A stretch of 64,000 nucleotides of DNA from Kineosporia sp. NBRC 101731 (GCF_030269305.1 NZ_BSTC01000013.1:62001-126000), one strand, 5' to 3'; numbered from the stretch's first letter, positions 1 through 8,927 are shown. The notes: generated by a model from the letters alone, not told the origin. A program made the numbers and translations.

Positions 1-2
1 CC

Positions 3-395
3 GAGCAGGTACCGAGCGATCCGGACGCGGTGGTCGGCTCCACACGCGACCTGACCATCTTCTTCCAGGCCGTACTCGACGGCCGTCTCCTGCCTCGTCC
101 TCAACACGAGGCCATGCAGCGGACGGTTCCGGTCACGCCCGAGATCGACGCCTTCATGCCCGGTGCCCGTTACGGGCTGGGCCTGATCAGCCGCCCCCTG
201 GCCTGCGGAGGTGTGTACTGGGGCCACGACGGGGGCGACGCCGGTTTCATCACGGTGACCGGGGTGACCCCCGACGGCCGGCGCAGCGCCGTGGTCAGTA
301 TGAACACCGCTCTGGGCGGTACGCCCACGGATCCGGTCCGGCAGCAGCGGGCCGCAGACACCCTCATCGCCCATGCCCTGTGCGGCCGGACCTGA
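3..395 (+). CDS. Serine hydrolase, beta-lactamase/DD-peptidase family (C-terminal part)
   Basis: The reading frame is open from the left edge, so only the last 130 or so residues are present. The fragment has features of the C-terminal half of the beta-lactamase/D-Ala-D-Ala carboxypeptidase (class C, AmpC-like) fold: a run YGLGLI followed by WGHDGGDAGF, where HDGG occupies the place of the family's third conserved motif (KTG or HxG). The Ser-x-x-Lys nucleophile motif would lie upstream, outside the window. Such proteins are usually secreted or membrane-anchored hydrolases acting on peptidoglycan peptides or small esters. The substrate cannot be told from this piece. Family call is fairly firm; specificity is unknown. 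Confidence 0.75.
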   Translation, partial: EQVPSDPDAVVGSTRDLTIFFQAVLDGRLLPRPQHEAMQRTVPVTPEIDAFMPGARYGLGLISRPLACGGVYWGHDGGDAGFITVTGVTPDGRRSAVVSMNTALGGTPTDPVRQQRAADTLIAHALCGRT

Positions 396-491
396 TCGCC
401 CGGAAATCGCCCGGAAATCGCCCGGAACCAGATGCCCCGGCCTGCGTCCAAAGGGTGTAGAAGAAGTCCGGGGCTCACCGATGGAGGACGC

Positions 492-887
492 ATGTGGCGC
501 TGGACGGTTGTGGGGATCGGGCTGCTCGTCGCCCTCGGCGGATGCGGTGAGCCGGAGACGGTCGAGGTCGTGACGGCCGCGGCCGAGACCTCCGCGATGA
601 CCGACTGCGGCACGGAGGTGCTGGATCAGAGCGCGCGGATCAGCGACCAGGGCGCCGACTGCTTCCTCGGCGCCGTGACCGCGGGCGATCCGGCCACCCT
701 GGAGGTCACCTATCCCACCGTCGAGGGCGACCCGATCACGCAGGTGTTCCGGAACCTCGGGTCCGGCGAGATCCAGGTGGAGACCGACAGCACGAAAGAC
801 CGTTTCGGTTCAGGAGAGGTCGAGACGCAGGTCTGTACCGGACCGTCCCGCTCGTCCTTCGCCCTGACCTTCGACGAATGCCACTGA
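492..887 (+). CDS. Small secreted lipoprotein, unknown function
   Basis: A 131-aa protein. The ATG at 492 is chosen because GGAGGA lies just upstream (483-488) and because the protein then begins with a textbook lipoprotein signal: MWRWTVVG, a hydrophobic stretch, then the lipobox ALGGC, with Cys about residue 20 as the predicted lipidated residue. The mature part is acidic, has three further cysteines (MTDCG, ADCF, TQVCTG) and ends FDECH, so one or two disulfides are possible. No catalytic motif is recognised. It follows the serine hydrolase by about 100 bp on the same strand. Cell-surface location is well supported by the signal; function is unknown. Confidence 0.7.
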   Translation: MWRWTVVGIGLLVALGGCGEPETVEVVTAAAETSAMTDCGTEVLDQSARISDQGADCFLGAVTAGDPATLEVTYPTVEGDPITQVFRNLGSGEIQVETDSTKDRFGSGEVETQVCTGPSRSSFALTFDECH

Positions 888-1040
888 CACCGTCCCGGTC
901 GCCGAGGCAGGACCTGGTGACCGGAACGGGATCGGCAGGGTGCCAGCCCGTCCGGCTCGCGCTTGCGCCGCGGTGTCACGGTTCGACCGGTTGCTGCTCA
1001 CCCTGCAGGCATGGCGATCGACCGCGGAGGCGCTCGCGTA

Positions 1041-1052
1041 GGGGTATACCCC
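1041..1052. promoter_or_regulatory. 12-bp perfect palindrome upstream of dnaE
   Basis: The sequence GGGGTATACCCC is a perfect 12-bp dyad in the 369-bp space between the lipoprotein gene and dnaE. It could be an operator half-way to the dnaE promoter. GGGGTAT/ATACCCC half-sites also occur in CsoR-type metal-sensor operators, but no such gene is nearby. The rest of the 888-1256 gap shows no convincing gene or consensus promoter. Confidence 0.25.
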
Positions 1053-1256
1053 CGATGACGAACTGATGTGGATCGACGAGCCGGTGAAGGTCGTGGACCC
1101 TCGTTTGATGAATCGTCCGCAGGCGGGTGGCCCGGGCAAATCGGGATGAGTCACCGGATCGGGGCGACTTGCCGGGGATCTGCTTCGAGGGCCGGTACGG
1201 AGCGCCTAAACTTGCCCCCGTTGAACCCCCGATCGAGCGCAGGAGCCTTACTCACC

Positions 1257-4200
1257 GTGAGCGACTTCGTCCATCTGCATGTGCACACCGAGTACTCCAT
1301 GCTGGACGGGGCGGCCAAGAACAAGAAATTGTTCGCCGAGGCCGAGCGGCAGGGTGCGCCCGCGATCGCTATGAGTGACCACGGCAACATGTTCGGCGCC
1401 TACGAGTTCTTCCAGACGGCGAAGAAGGGCCCGGTCAAGCCGATCATCGGCATCGAGGCCTACGTCGCCCCGGAGTCGCGTCACCACAAGCGCAAGGTCT
1501 TCTGGGGCAAGGGCGGCCAGCGCGGAGCGACCGCAGACGGCGGCGAGGGCGGCAAAGACGTCTCGGGTGGCGGTCAGTACACCCACATGACGATGTGGGC
1601 GAAGAACCCCCAGGGCCTGCGCAACCTGTTCCGGCTGTCGTCGATCGCCAGCTACGAGGGCTTCTTCGGTAAGCCCCGCATGGACATGGAGCTGATCGCC
1701 CAGCACGCCGAGGGCATCATCGGCACCACCGGCTGCCCGTCCGGGGCCGTGCAGACCCGCCTGCGGCTGGGGCAGTGGGACGAGGCGGTCAAGGTCGCCG
1801 CGGCCTACCAGGACATGCTCGGCAAGGAGAACTACTTCCTCGAGCTGATGGACCACGGCATCGACATCGAGCACGAGGTCCGCGCCGACCTGCTCAAGCT
1901 GGCCAAGCACCTGGACATCCCGCTGCTGGCCACCAACGACTCGCACTACGTGCTGGAGTCCGAGGCGGACGCGCACGACAGCCTGCTGTGTATCGGTGTG
2001 GGTAAGAACAAGGACGACCCCAACCGGTTCAAGTTCAACGGCGCCGGCTACTACCTGAAGACCTCCGACGAGATGCGCTCGCTCTTCCGGGAGCTGCCGC
2101 AGGCCTGCGACAACACGCTGCTCGTGGCCGAGATGGTCGAGTCGTACGAAGAGGTCTTCACCTACGTCGACCGGATGCCGCAGTTCGACGTGCCGGCGGG
2201 TGAGACCCAGGAGTCGTACCTGCGCCAGCAGGTCGAGATCGGGCTCAAGAAGCGCTACGGCGACCCGATCCCGCAGAACGTCATCGAGCGGTACGAGACC
2301 GAGATGAAGGTCATCGGTCCGATGGGGTTCTCCAGCTACTTCCTCATCGTGTCCGACATCTGCCGGCAGGCCCGCGACACCGGGGTCCCCGTCGGGCCGG
2401 GCCGTGGTTCGGCCACCGGCTCGATCGTGGCCTACGCCACGCGCATCACCGAGCTGGACCCGCTGGAGCACGACCTGCTGTTCGAGCGGTTCCTCAACCC
2501 CGACCGCATCAGCCCTCCCGATGTCGACCTCGACTTCGACGACCGTCAGCGCGACAAGATGGTCAAGTACGTCACCGAGAAGTACGGTGCCGACTACACC
2601 TCCCAGGTCAACACTTTCGGCACCATCAAGGCCAAGGCCGCGGTCAAGGACGCGAACCGCATCCTCGGTTACCCGTTCTCCATGGGTGACCGCATCACCA
2701 AGGCCATGCCGCCGGACGTGATGGGCAAGGGCGTCCCGCTCGCCGACCTGTTCGACAAGAACCACCCCCGGTACGCCGAGGGCGGCGAGATCCGGACGCT
2801 GATCGAGACCGACCCCGAGGTCAAGCGGATCTACAACACCGGCCTGGGCATCGAGGGCCTGATCCGCGGCACCGGCGTCCACGCCGCGGCCGTCATCCTT
2901 TCCTCGGCACCGCTGCTCGACCTGGTGCCGATGCACAAGCGCACCTCTGACGGAACCCTGCTCACAGGCTTCTCCTATCCTCAGTGCGAGGAAATGGGCC
3001 TGATGAAGATGGACTTCCTCGGTCTGCGCAACCTCGGCATCATCGACCACGCCATCAAGATCATCGAGACCAACACCGGGGTGAAGCTCGACACCCTGAC
3101 GATGCCCCTCGACGACGAGAAGACGTACAAGCTCCTGGCCCGGGGCGAGACCCTCGGCGTGTTCCAGCTCGACGGTGGGCCGATGCGCTCGCTGCTGAAA
3201 CTGATGGAGCCGACCCGGTTCGAAGACATCGCGGCCGTGCTCGCCCTGTACCGGCCCGGCCCGATGGCCGCCAACGCGCACACCAACTACGCGCTGCGGA
3301 AAACCGGTAAGCAGGAGGTCGTCCCGATCCACCCCGACCTCGAAGAGGTCCTGGAACCGATCCTGGGTAACACGTTCCACCTGCTGGTCTACCAAGAGCA
3401 GATCATGGCGACCGCCCGGGCCGTGGCCGGTTACACCCTGGGCCAGGCCGACCTGCTGCGCCGGGCCATGGGTAAGAAGAAGAAGGAGATCCTGGAGAAG
3501 GAGTTCGTCACCTTCGAGACCGGGATGAAGGCCAACGGTTACCGCGACGAGGCGATCAAGGCGCTGTGGGACGTCATGCTCCCGTTCGCCGGTTACGCCT
3601 TCAACAAGTCGCACACCGCCGGCTACGGGCTCGTCGCCTACTGGACCGCCTACCTCAAGGCCAACTACCCGGCTGAATACGCCGCGGCCCTGCTGACCTC
3701 GGTCGACGACAGCAAGGACAAGGCCGCCATCTACCTGGCCGACGCCCGGTCGATCGGCATCAAGGTCCTGCAGCCCGACATCAACGAATCGGTCTCCGAC
3801 TTCACCGCCGTCGGCGAGAACGTGCGCTTCGGCCTGCGGGCCATCCGCAACGTCGGCGACAACGTCATCGAGGCCATCGTCGCGGCCCGTACGGAGAAGG
3901 GCGCCTTCACCTCGTTCTCCGACTTCCTCGACAAGATCGACCTGCCCGCCTGTAACAAGCGCGCGATCGACTCCCTCATCCGGGGAGGCGCTTTCGACTC
4001 TCTCGGCCACACCCGCAAGGGTCTGGTCAAGGTCGCGGAAGCAGCGGTGGACGCGGTCATGGGGGTCAAGCGGGCCGCCGGCATCGGTCAGGACGACCTG
4101 TTCGGCACGCTCGACACCGGCCCCGACGAGACCTTCGGCCTGCAGCTCGACATCGACGAGAGCGAGTGGGGCCGCAAGGAACTGCTCGCCATCGAGCGCG

Positions 4201-4811
4201 ACATGCTGGGCCTGTACGTCTCCAGCCACCCGCTCGACGGCACCGAGCGCATCCTGGCCCGTGAGCGCGATCTGTCGATTGCCGAGCTGCTCAACCTGGA
4301 CGGCCCGCCGCAGGGCAACGTCACGCTCTCCGGTCTCGTCACCATGGTCGAGCGCCGGGTCTCGGCCAAGAGCGGAAACCCCTGGGCCAAGCTGATGGTC
4401 GAAGACAAGGACGCCGCCATCGAGGTGTCGTTCTTCGGTCAGTCCTGGATGGCCATCGCCCCCGAGGTCACCGAAGACCTGGTGGTGTCGGTCACCGGCA
4501 TCATCCAGGACCGGGAAGGTGCCTTCTCCATGATGGGGAGGGAGATGAAGATCCTCGACGTCTCCACCGTCTCGGGGGGAACCGCGCCGATCATCCTCTC
4601 GATCCCGACCCACCGGGTCGTCCCCGACCTGACCGAGAAGATGCGCCAGATCCTCACCAACCACCCCGGTGACACCCCCGTCCACCTGTGTCTGCGTTCG
4701 CACAACCGGCGCGAGACCGTGATGGAACTACCCAACTACTCGGTGGCTATTAGCGGGGCCCTGATGGGGGAGCTGAAGGCACTCCTGGGTTCCACCGCGG
4801 TCACCCTGTGA
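1257..4811 (+). CDS. dnaE: DNA polymerase III alpha subunit (DnaE1 type)
   Basis: The replicative polymerase catalytic subunit, 1184 aa, the usual DnaE1 size. The GTG at 1257 is chosen because the protein then starts directly with the PHP domain (LHVHTEYSMLDG near residues 6-17, HGNMFG later). Further in are the polymerase palm motifs GPGRGS (about residue 381) and the acidic triad PDVDLDFDD (about 421), the fingers and beta-clamp region, and a C-terminal OB-fold segment from about residue 1020. The frame is also open further upstream without a better ribosome site. A small gene begins inside its stop codon (GTGA overlap), implying co-translation. Nothing unusual in length or motifs. This gene is chromosomal core and shows the window is chromosome rather than plasmid. 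Confidence 0.97.
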   Translation: MSDFVHLHVHTEYSMLDGAAKNKKLFAEAERQGAPAIAMSDHGNMFGAYEFFQTAKKGPVKPIIGIEAYVAPESRHHKRKVFWGKGGQRGATADGGEGGKDVSGGGQYTHMTMWAKNPQGLRNLFRLSSIASYEGFFGKPRMDMELIAQHAEGIIGTTGCPSGAVQTRLRLGQWDEAVKVAAAYQDMLGKENYFLELMDHGIDIEHEVRADLLKLAKHLDIPLLATNDSHYVLESEADAHDSLLCIGVGKNKDDPNRFKFNGAGYYLKTSDEMRSLFRELPQACDNTLLVAEMVESYEEVFTYVDRMPQFDVPAGETQESYLRQQVEIGLKKRYGDPIPQNVIERYETEMKVIGPMGFSSYFLIVSDICRQARDTGVPVGPGRGSATGSIVAYATRITELDPLEHDLLFERFLNPDRISPPDVDLDFDDRQRDKMVKYVTEKYGADYTSQVNTFGTIKAKAAVKDANRILGYPFSMGDRITKAMPPDVMGKGVPLADLFDKNHPRYAEGGEIRTLIETDPEVKRIYNTGLGIEGLIRGTGVHAAAVILSSAPLLDLVPMHKRTSDGTLLTGFSYPQCEEMGLMKMDFLGLRNLGIIDHAIKIIETNTGVKLDTLTMPLDDEKTYKLLARGETLGVFQLDGGPMRSLLKLMEPTRFEDIAAVLALYRPGPMAANAHTNYALRKTGKQEVVPIHPDLEEVLEPILGNTFHLLVYQEQIMATARAVAGYTLGQADLLRRAMGKKKKEILEKEFVTFETGMKANGYRDEAIKALWDVMLPFAGYAFNKSHTAGYGLVAYWTAYLKANYPAEYAAALLTSVDDSKDKAAIYLADARSIGIKVLQPDINESVSDFTAVGENVRFGLRAIRNVGDNVIEAIVAARTEKGAFTSFSDFLDKIDLPACNKRAIDSLIRGGAFDSLGHTRKGLVKVAEAAVDAVMGVKRAAGIGQDDLFGTLDTGPDETFGLQLDIDESEWGRKELLAIERDMLGLYVSSHPLDGTERILARERDLSIAELLNLDGPPQGNVTLSGLVTMVERRVSAKSGNPWAKLMVEDKDAAIEVSFFGQSWMAIAPEVTEDLVVSVTGIIQDREGAFSMMGREMKILDVSTVSGGTAPIILSIPTHRVVPDLTEKMRQILTNHPGDTPVHLCLRSHNRRETVMELPNYSVAISGALMGELKALLGSTAVTL

Positions 4812-5134
4812 CCCGACCGGGCCCGGGTCCCGGCGGGGTCCCCGTCACGGTCGAGACGACGGCCGAAACCGTCGACTGCCCCGACTGTTCCCGGCCCGGG
4901 ATCATGTCCGCCGTCGTACCGGACACGATCACCGGGTCGGGGGTCGCGGTGCTCTGCGAGACCTGCGACATCGACCATCCCGACGCCGGTCCGCTCATCA
5001 CCTATTTCGCGGTGCACGGCCAGATCAACCTGGAGAACGTCGACCAGGGATCGGCCCTCATCGCCAGATGGCTGGTCACGGCGCAGGCCAAACGGTCGTC
5101 ACCGGGCGGGTCCCACCGTGGGGACGGGTGCTGA
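4808..5134 (+). CDS. Small Cys-rich protein, DUF6300-like
   Basis: A 108-aa protein starting with GTG that overlaps the dnaE stop by four bases. It has two CxxC knuckles, CPDC near residue 24 and CETC near residue 51, spaced as in a zinc ribbon, followed by a segment DAGPLITYFAVHGQI and an amphipathic helix with SALIARWLV. This pattern recalls the actinobacterial DUF6300 family of small proteins. That match is from memory and is tentative. Zinc binding is inferred from the cysteines. Its translational coupling to dnaE suggests expression at a low steady level with the polymerase, not necessarily a role in replication. Confidence 0.6.
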   Translation: MTRPGPGPGGVPVTVETTAETVDCPDCSRPGIMSAVVPDTITGSGVAVLCETCDIDHPDAGPLITYFAVHGQINLENVDQGSALIARWLVTAQAKRSSPGGSHRGDGC

Positions 5135-5227
5135 CGTCGCACCGTCCGAGGAGGCACGACGGCAGCACCCGGGTTGAGGTCCACGCCCGGCCGCTGATGC
5201 CGGTGGCGGGGAGAGGCCTGAGCGTTC

Positions 5228-6115
5228 TCAGGCGCTGAGGGCTTCCCGCACTTTCCCCCTCAGCCACGCATGGGCGGCATCCGTCTCGTAGCGCTGATGC
5301 CAGACAGCAATGATGGACGCGTCGGGCACGGCGAGGGGGAGAGGGGCGGTGACCAGCCCGAACGCCTCGATCAGGGGCCGGCAGGTGAGGGACGGGGCGG
5401 TCATCAGGCTGTCGCTGCGGCTGACCACCAGGGCGGCGGCCGCGGTGGTGGCCACGGCGGCGAGCACCCGTCGGCGCAGACCGTGAGCGGCCAGGAGCTC
5501 GTCGATCGGATCGCTGAGGCGGCCGCGGCGGGAGACCAGCACGTGGGTCTGCTCGGCGTAGCTGTCCAGATCCAGGCTCTCGGCGTGGGGATGCCCTGGC
5601 CGCATCACGGCCACGAGCGGGTCGTGCCGGATCGTCTCGGACCGGAACTCCGGCAGCTGCGGTGCACTCCCGCCGAGCTCCAGATCGACCTTGCCGTGCC
5701 GTAGATCGTCCGTGTCCGTGGCGGTTTCGGCCAGGAAGCGCAGCTGTACGCCCGGAGCCTGATCGCCGACCTGCCGCAGCAGCTCCGGCGCCAGCGAGGT
5801 GACGAGCGCATCGTGGCAGCGCAGGGTGAAAGTCCGCTCCAGGGTGGCCAGGTCGAGCTCGCGCAGGGGTGTCAGCAGGGCTTGGGCCTGCCGCACCAGA
5901 TCACTCACCGGCTCGCGGATGGCCAGGGCGTACGGCGTGGGGGTCATGGTCCGCCCCGTCCGCACCAGGATGTCGTCGCCCGTGAGCCGCCGGATGCGCC
6001 CCAGCGTGCGGCTGACAGCCGGCGTGGACAGGCGCAGCCGATCCGCGGCGCCGGTCACGCTGCCCTCTTCCAGCAGGGCGTCCAGCGCCGTGAGCAGGTT
6101 CAGATCCAGTTGCAT
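5228..6115 (-). CDS. LysR-family transcriptional regulator
   Basis: A 295-aa protein of normal LysR length. The N-terminus (MQLDLNLLTALDALLEEGS, then AADRLRLSTPAVSRTLGRIR) is the family's winged helix-turn-helix. The remainder is the periplasmic-binding-like effector domain (for example VAVMRPGHPHAE and a C-terminal helix ending KVREALSA). It is divergently transcribed from the phosphatase-like gene at 6212, with 96 bp between the starts. This is the standard LysR arrangement for controlling the divergent neighbour and itself. The inducer is unknown. Confidence 0.9.
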   Translation of the reverse strand: MQLDLNLLTALDALLEEGSVTGAADRLRLSTPAVSRTLGRIRRLTGDDILVRTGRTMTPTPYALAIREPVSDLVRQAQALLTPLRELDLATLERTFTLRCHDALVTSLAPELLRQVGDQAPGVQLRFLAETATDTDDLRHGKVDLELGGSAPQLPEFRSETIRHDPLVAVMRPGHPHAESLDLDSYAEQTHVLVSRRGRLSDPIDELLAAHGLRRRVLAAVATTAAAALVVSRSDSLMTAPSLTCRPLIEAFGLVTAPLPLAVPDASIIAVWHQRYETDAAHAWLRGKVREALSA

Positions 6116-6174
6116 GAAAGTAAACTATCGGTTGTCAAGAGTGCACTGGACTTAATCCCAGGTTCCGTAGAGGC

Positions 6175-6188
6175 TGAAGGCACCTTCA
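6175..6188. promoter_or_regulatory. Inverted repeat in LysR/phosphatase divergent promoter
   Basis: TGAAGG-CA-CCTTCA, arms of 6 bp with a 2-bp spacer, lies 24 bp upstream of the ATG at 6212. The surrounding 96-bp divergent region is noticeably AT-richer than its flanks. It is a reasonable binding site for the adjacent LysR protein, though it lacks the strict T-N11-A core. Confidence 0.35.
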
Positions 6189-6211
6189 GTCGTTCAAACG
6201 GAGTTAATAAA

Positions 6212-6997
6212 ATGTCTGCAGAACTTCTCACCACCGTCAGCGAAGCCGTTCGGGCCGCCGGAATCCGCCTGCTGGAGCAGTATTCGCCGCAGTCGCGGCC
6301 CTCGACCGGCGAGGAGCTGATGGCCGCGATCCGCCGCAACGAAGATCTCGTGACCGATCAGTTGCGCCCCGCCCTGCTGGCGGCACTGCCCGGCTCGCAG
6401 TGGGACCAGGACGAGCACGGCACCGGCCCGATGTCCGCCGGTGACTGGTGGGTGGTCGACCCGGTCGGCGGCAACGTCAACACGGTGCACGGCATGATCG
6501 ACTGGAATGTCGGCGTGAGCCTGGTGCGTGACGGCCGTCCCGAACTGGCCGTGCTCTACGCGCCGCTGGCCGACGAGCTGTTCACCGCCGTCGCGGGTGG
6601 GGGAGCCCGGCTCAACGGCCGGCCCCTGGCGGTCTCGGCCAAGACCGATCTGACCATGGCTCTGGCCGGGACCGGCCAGGCCAAGCCCTCCCGCGAGCCG
6701 GCGCACGCCCGGCGGGTCGGTGCCGGGATCACCGCCATGTTGCAGGCGGCGCTCTACGTGCGGATGTCCGTCCCCGTCACCCACCAGCTGCCGCAGGTCG
6801 CGGCCGGGCGCATGGACCTGCACTGGCAGTTCGACAACGTCCGCTCGCACATCGGCCCCGTGCTCATCGTCCAGGAGGCCGGTGGCGTGGTCACCCACCT
6901 CGACGGCAGCCCCTGGCGCATCGACGGTGGCGCGTACCTCGCGGCGGCCCCCGGCCTGCACGCGGCGGCCCTCGACGTGCTCAGTGAGGTGAAGTGA
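6212..6997 (+). CDS. Inositol-monophosphatase-family protein with altered metal site
   Basis: A 261-aa protein of the inositol monophosphatase/FIG fold. The frame is open upstream, but the ATG at 6212 begins the recognisable N-terminal helix. The diagnostic motif normally read as DPxDGTxN appears as DPVGGNVN (Asp83-Pro84-Val85-Gly86). The second metal-binding Asp is Gly and the Thr is Asn. The C-terminal motif is QFDNVRSHIGPVLIVQEAGG, keeping an Asp and the EAGG turn. With one metal ligand missing, magnesium-dependent phosphatase activity may be weak, changed or lost. The NAD(P)-binding gene follows at once, so the two likely form a small operon under the LysR regulator. Confidence 0.75.
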   Translation: MSAELLTTVSEAVRAAGIRLLEQYSPQSRPSTGEELMAAIRRNEDLVTDQLRPALLAALPGSQWDQDEHGTGPMSAGDWWVVDPVGGNVNTVHGMIDWNVGVSLVRDGRPELAVLYAPLADELFTAVAGGGARLNGRPLAVSAKTDLTMALAGTGQAKPSREPAHARRVGAGITAMLQAALYVRMSVPVTHQLPQVAAGRMDLHWQFDNVRSHIGPVLIVQEAGGVVTHLDGSPWRIDGGAYLAAAPGLHAAALDVLSEVK

Positions 6998-6999
6998 TC

Positions 7000-7596
7000 A
7001 TGCGGGTGGCGATTCTGGGTGCGACCGGCAAGGTCGGTTCCCTGCTGATGGACGACGCGCTGGCACGCGGCTTCGAGGTCACGGCACTGGTGCGTGATCC
7101 CGCTGGTGTGGCGGCCCGACCGAACCTCGAACGGGTCGCCGCCGATGTCAACGACGCGGGGTCGGTGGCGAGGGCCGTCAAGGGCAGCGACGTGCTGGTC
7201 TCGGCGCTGGGTGGGCCGCCCGGCACGCTGGTGGCGGGTGCGAAGGCGGTGGTGGCGTCCGGTATCGGCCGGATCGTCTGGCTCGGTGCCTACGGAACCG
7301 GGGAATCAGCCCAGGCCGCGGGCCTTCTCACCCGGTCGATGCTCTCCCTGTTCATGCGCCAGGAGCTTCCCGACAAGACCGCCGCCGATGCCCTGATCCT
7401 GGCGGCGGGGGGCACGGTCTTCCACGTCGGCCCGATGGGCGACGGACCCGCGTCCCACCGCACCCTGCTCCTGGAAGATGCTCCGAAGCGCCTCTTCCCG
7501 GCCGGGATCAGCCGTGCCGCGGTGGCAGCGGCCATGCTCGACGAAGTCCAGGAACCGTATTTCCCCGGCCGGACCGTGGTAGCCGTACCCGGCTGA
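7000..7596 (+). CDS. NAD(P)-binding oxidoreductase, NmrA/atypical SDR type
   Basis: A 198-aa Rossmann protein starting MRVAILGATGKVGS, the GxxGxxG dinucleotide motif of atypical short-chain dehydrogenases (NmrA, flavin-reductase and anti-sigma-like proteins). ATG 7000 is preferred over GTG 6994 because GAGGTGAAG sits 6-14 bp before it. GTG 6994 would overlap the preceding stop. The body contains VSALGGPPGT and VWLGAYGTGES. There is no YxxxK catalytic pair, as expected for this subgroup, so it may be a redox sensor or a reductase. It is co-transcribed with the phosphatase-like gene. Confidence 0.75.
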   Translation: MRVAILGATGKVGSLLMDDALARGFEVTALVRDPAGVAARPNLERVAADVNDAGSVARAVKGSDVLVSALGGPPGTLVAGAKAVVASGIGRIVWLGAYGTGESAQAAGLLTRSMLSLFMRQELPDKTAADALILAAGGTVFHVGPMGDGPASHRTLLLEDAPKRLFPAGISRAAVAAAMLDEVQEPYFPGRTVVAVPG

Positions 7597-7615
7597 CTTC
7601 GTCCCCAGTTTCCTT

Positions 7616-7664
7616 GTTCGTGATCATGCAAAGTGTCCCCGGGGACACTTGCATGATCACGAAC
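7616..7664. terminator. Bidirectional terminator hairpin, dispersed-repeat type
   Basis: A near-perfect inverted repeat with arms of about 24 bp centred on CCCCGGGG. The left arm has one extra A. It lies between two convergent genes and its right arm includes the stop codon of the hydrolase gene at 7657. It begins TTCGTGATCATGCAA, a core shared with the hairpin at 9927. Confidence 0.75.
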
Positions 7665-8472
7665 GGGATCGCTGGGTGATGAAGGTCCAGACCCGGTCGA
7701 TCAGCAGGTCCGGAGTCTCGATCTGGGGCAGATGGCCGGTTTTCGGGAGTACCTCGAACTGCGCCCCGGGAATCGCGTGGGCGAGGGCCTTGCCGTACTC
7801 GGGGCCGGCGATCCGGTCGGCCTCGCCCCAGATAACGGCGGTCGGGGTGCTCACGGCGGCCAGGCGGTCCGCCAGCGTGGGGTCGGTCATCGTGGCTCCG
7901 GCGTAGAGGGCCAGGACCTGGGCGTTGGCCGCCATCTGGGCGCGTCGTCCGGGCGGCAGGGCGGTCGGGTCGATCCCGAACCGGGCCGGGTCGTAGTAGG
8001 CGTGCTGAGCGAGTTCGGCCGGGGAGAGACCGACCGCCACCGGATGCCCGGGCACCTCCAGCCCGACGCCGTCAACGATGACGAATCCGCTGACTCTCGA
8101 ACTGGCAGCCAGGGTTGCCATTTCGGCGGTGATCCAGCCACCGATCGAGTTGCCGACCACGGTGACGCCGGTCAGGTCCAGGTGCTCGAGCAGGGCGATG
8201 TACAGGGAAGCGAGATGGGGGACGCCGGTCAGCGCGTCCGGGCGGGTGGTTCCGTCAAAACCCGGGTGGATCGGCGTGATCACCCGTGCCGGGCGGCTCG
8301 CGGCCAGCCGGTCGGCCCACGGGAGCACCGTGGCCGGGCCGCCTCCGCCGTGCAGCAGCAGAACCGGGCGGCCCGCTCCGGTGTCGGTCAGGGTCACGTC
8401 GACTCCGTTGATGGCGCCGAGGCCCTCGAGATCGTCGAGGGAGAGGTGAACGGTGTCGCTGGTCATCTTCAT
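7657..8472 (-). CDS. Alpha/beta hydrolase
   Basis: A 271-aa alpha/beta hydrolase. The start at 8472 (MKMTSD) is chosen because the long upstream extension overlaps the MarR gene in another frame and is not hydrolase-like. The catalytic triad is visible: nucleophile Ser in GNSIGG, acid Asp in WGEADR and His in TGHLPQIE. The oxyanion region is LLLHGGGGPA. The substrate is unknown. Related enzymes cleave esters, epoxides or C-C bonds. It lies 38 bp downstream of the MarR gene on the same strand and is probably part of its regulon. Confidence 0.85.
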   Translation of the reverse strand: MKMTSDTVHLSLDDLEGLGAINGVDVTLTDTGAGRPVLLLHGGGGPATVLPWADRLAASRPARVITPIHPGFDGTTRPDALTGVPHLASLYIALLEHLDLTGVTVVGNSIGGWITAEMATLAASSRVSGFVIVDGVGLEVPGHPVAVGLSPAELAQHAYYDPARFGIDPTALPPGRRAQMAANAQVLALYAGATMTDPTLADRLAAVSTPTAVIWGEADRIAGPEYGKALAHAIPGAQFEVLPKTGHLPQIETPDLLIDRVWTFITQRSRS

Positions 8473-8480
8473 GTAAGGAA

Positions 8481-8514
8481 CCTTAGATCTGCCTCTTGAA
8501 CTAAGCAACCTTAG
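8481..8514. promoter_or_regulatory. Possible MarR operator between MarR and hydrolase genes
   Basis: The 38-bp gap is AT-rich for this genome and holds CTTAG (8482), CTAAG (8501) and CTTAG (8510), the first two forming an inverted repeat. A similar CCTTA-TC-TAAGG motif lies upstream of the MarR start at 8950. The recurrence on both sides of the regulator gene suggests MarR binding and autoregulation. This is inference from symmetry only. Confidence 0.4.
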
Positions 8515-8927
8515 TAAGCGTCCGGGGTGGCCTTCCGCAGCAGCTTCTCGAGCGTGGCACGCTCCCGGTCGGAGAGCTGCCCCACGGTCTCCTCGAGTAC
8601 GTCGTCCAGAATTCCGCTGCCCTTCTCCCGCAGGTCCGCACCGGCATCCGTGATTTCGTGCCGCACGGCCCGGCCCGGCCCGCTCAGGCGCCGCAGCAGT
8701 CCCCGGTCGATCATCCGGGTCGCGAGTGACCCCATGGACTGGTCGGTCTGAAAGGTGAGCAGGGCCAAGGTGTGGAGCGAGGCCTCCGGCTGGTCGTGGA
8801 GATGCCGGAGCACGTCCCACTGCGCCAGGGAGAGACCCAGGGCGGCCAGCCGGGTGTTGGCCTCGCGGTGGTGCCGCCACTGAAGGCGTTTCACGGCCAG
8901 GCCCACGTCCTGGAGGGAGGAAGTCAT
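8511..8927 (-). CDS. MarR-family transcriptional regulator
   Basis: A 138-aa winged-helix regulator, typical MarR size. The DNA-binding core is recognisable: LSLAQWDVLRHLHDQPEAS, then TDQSMGSLATRMIDRGLLRR, with the wing RAVRHEITDAG. Flanking helices form the dimer interface. It precedes the alpha/beta hydrolase on the same strand. MarR proteins usually repress themselves and a neighbouring detoxification or degradation gene in response to small aromatic ligands. The hydrolase is the obvious target here, and the divergent aldo/keto reductase a second possibility. Confidence 0.9.
   Translation of the reverse strand: MTSSLQDVGLAVKRLQWRHHREANTRLAALGLSLAQWDVLRHLHDQPEASLHTLALLTFQTDQSMGSLATRMIDRGLLRRLSGPGRAVRHEITDAGADLREKGSGILDDVLEETVGQLSDRERATLEKLLRKATPDAY

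Noticed and set aside
1248-4703. 1151-codon open frame on the minus strand opposite dnaE
   Set aside because: It is the mirror of the third-position GC bias of dnaE. Its translation is low-complexity (Val/Asp/Gly/Leu-rich), with no domain.
6994-7004. GTGATCATGC at the start of the NAD(P)-binding gene as a third copy of the hairpin core
   Set aside because: Only 10 bp match, no inverted partner lies nearby, and it is start-codon context.
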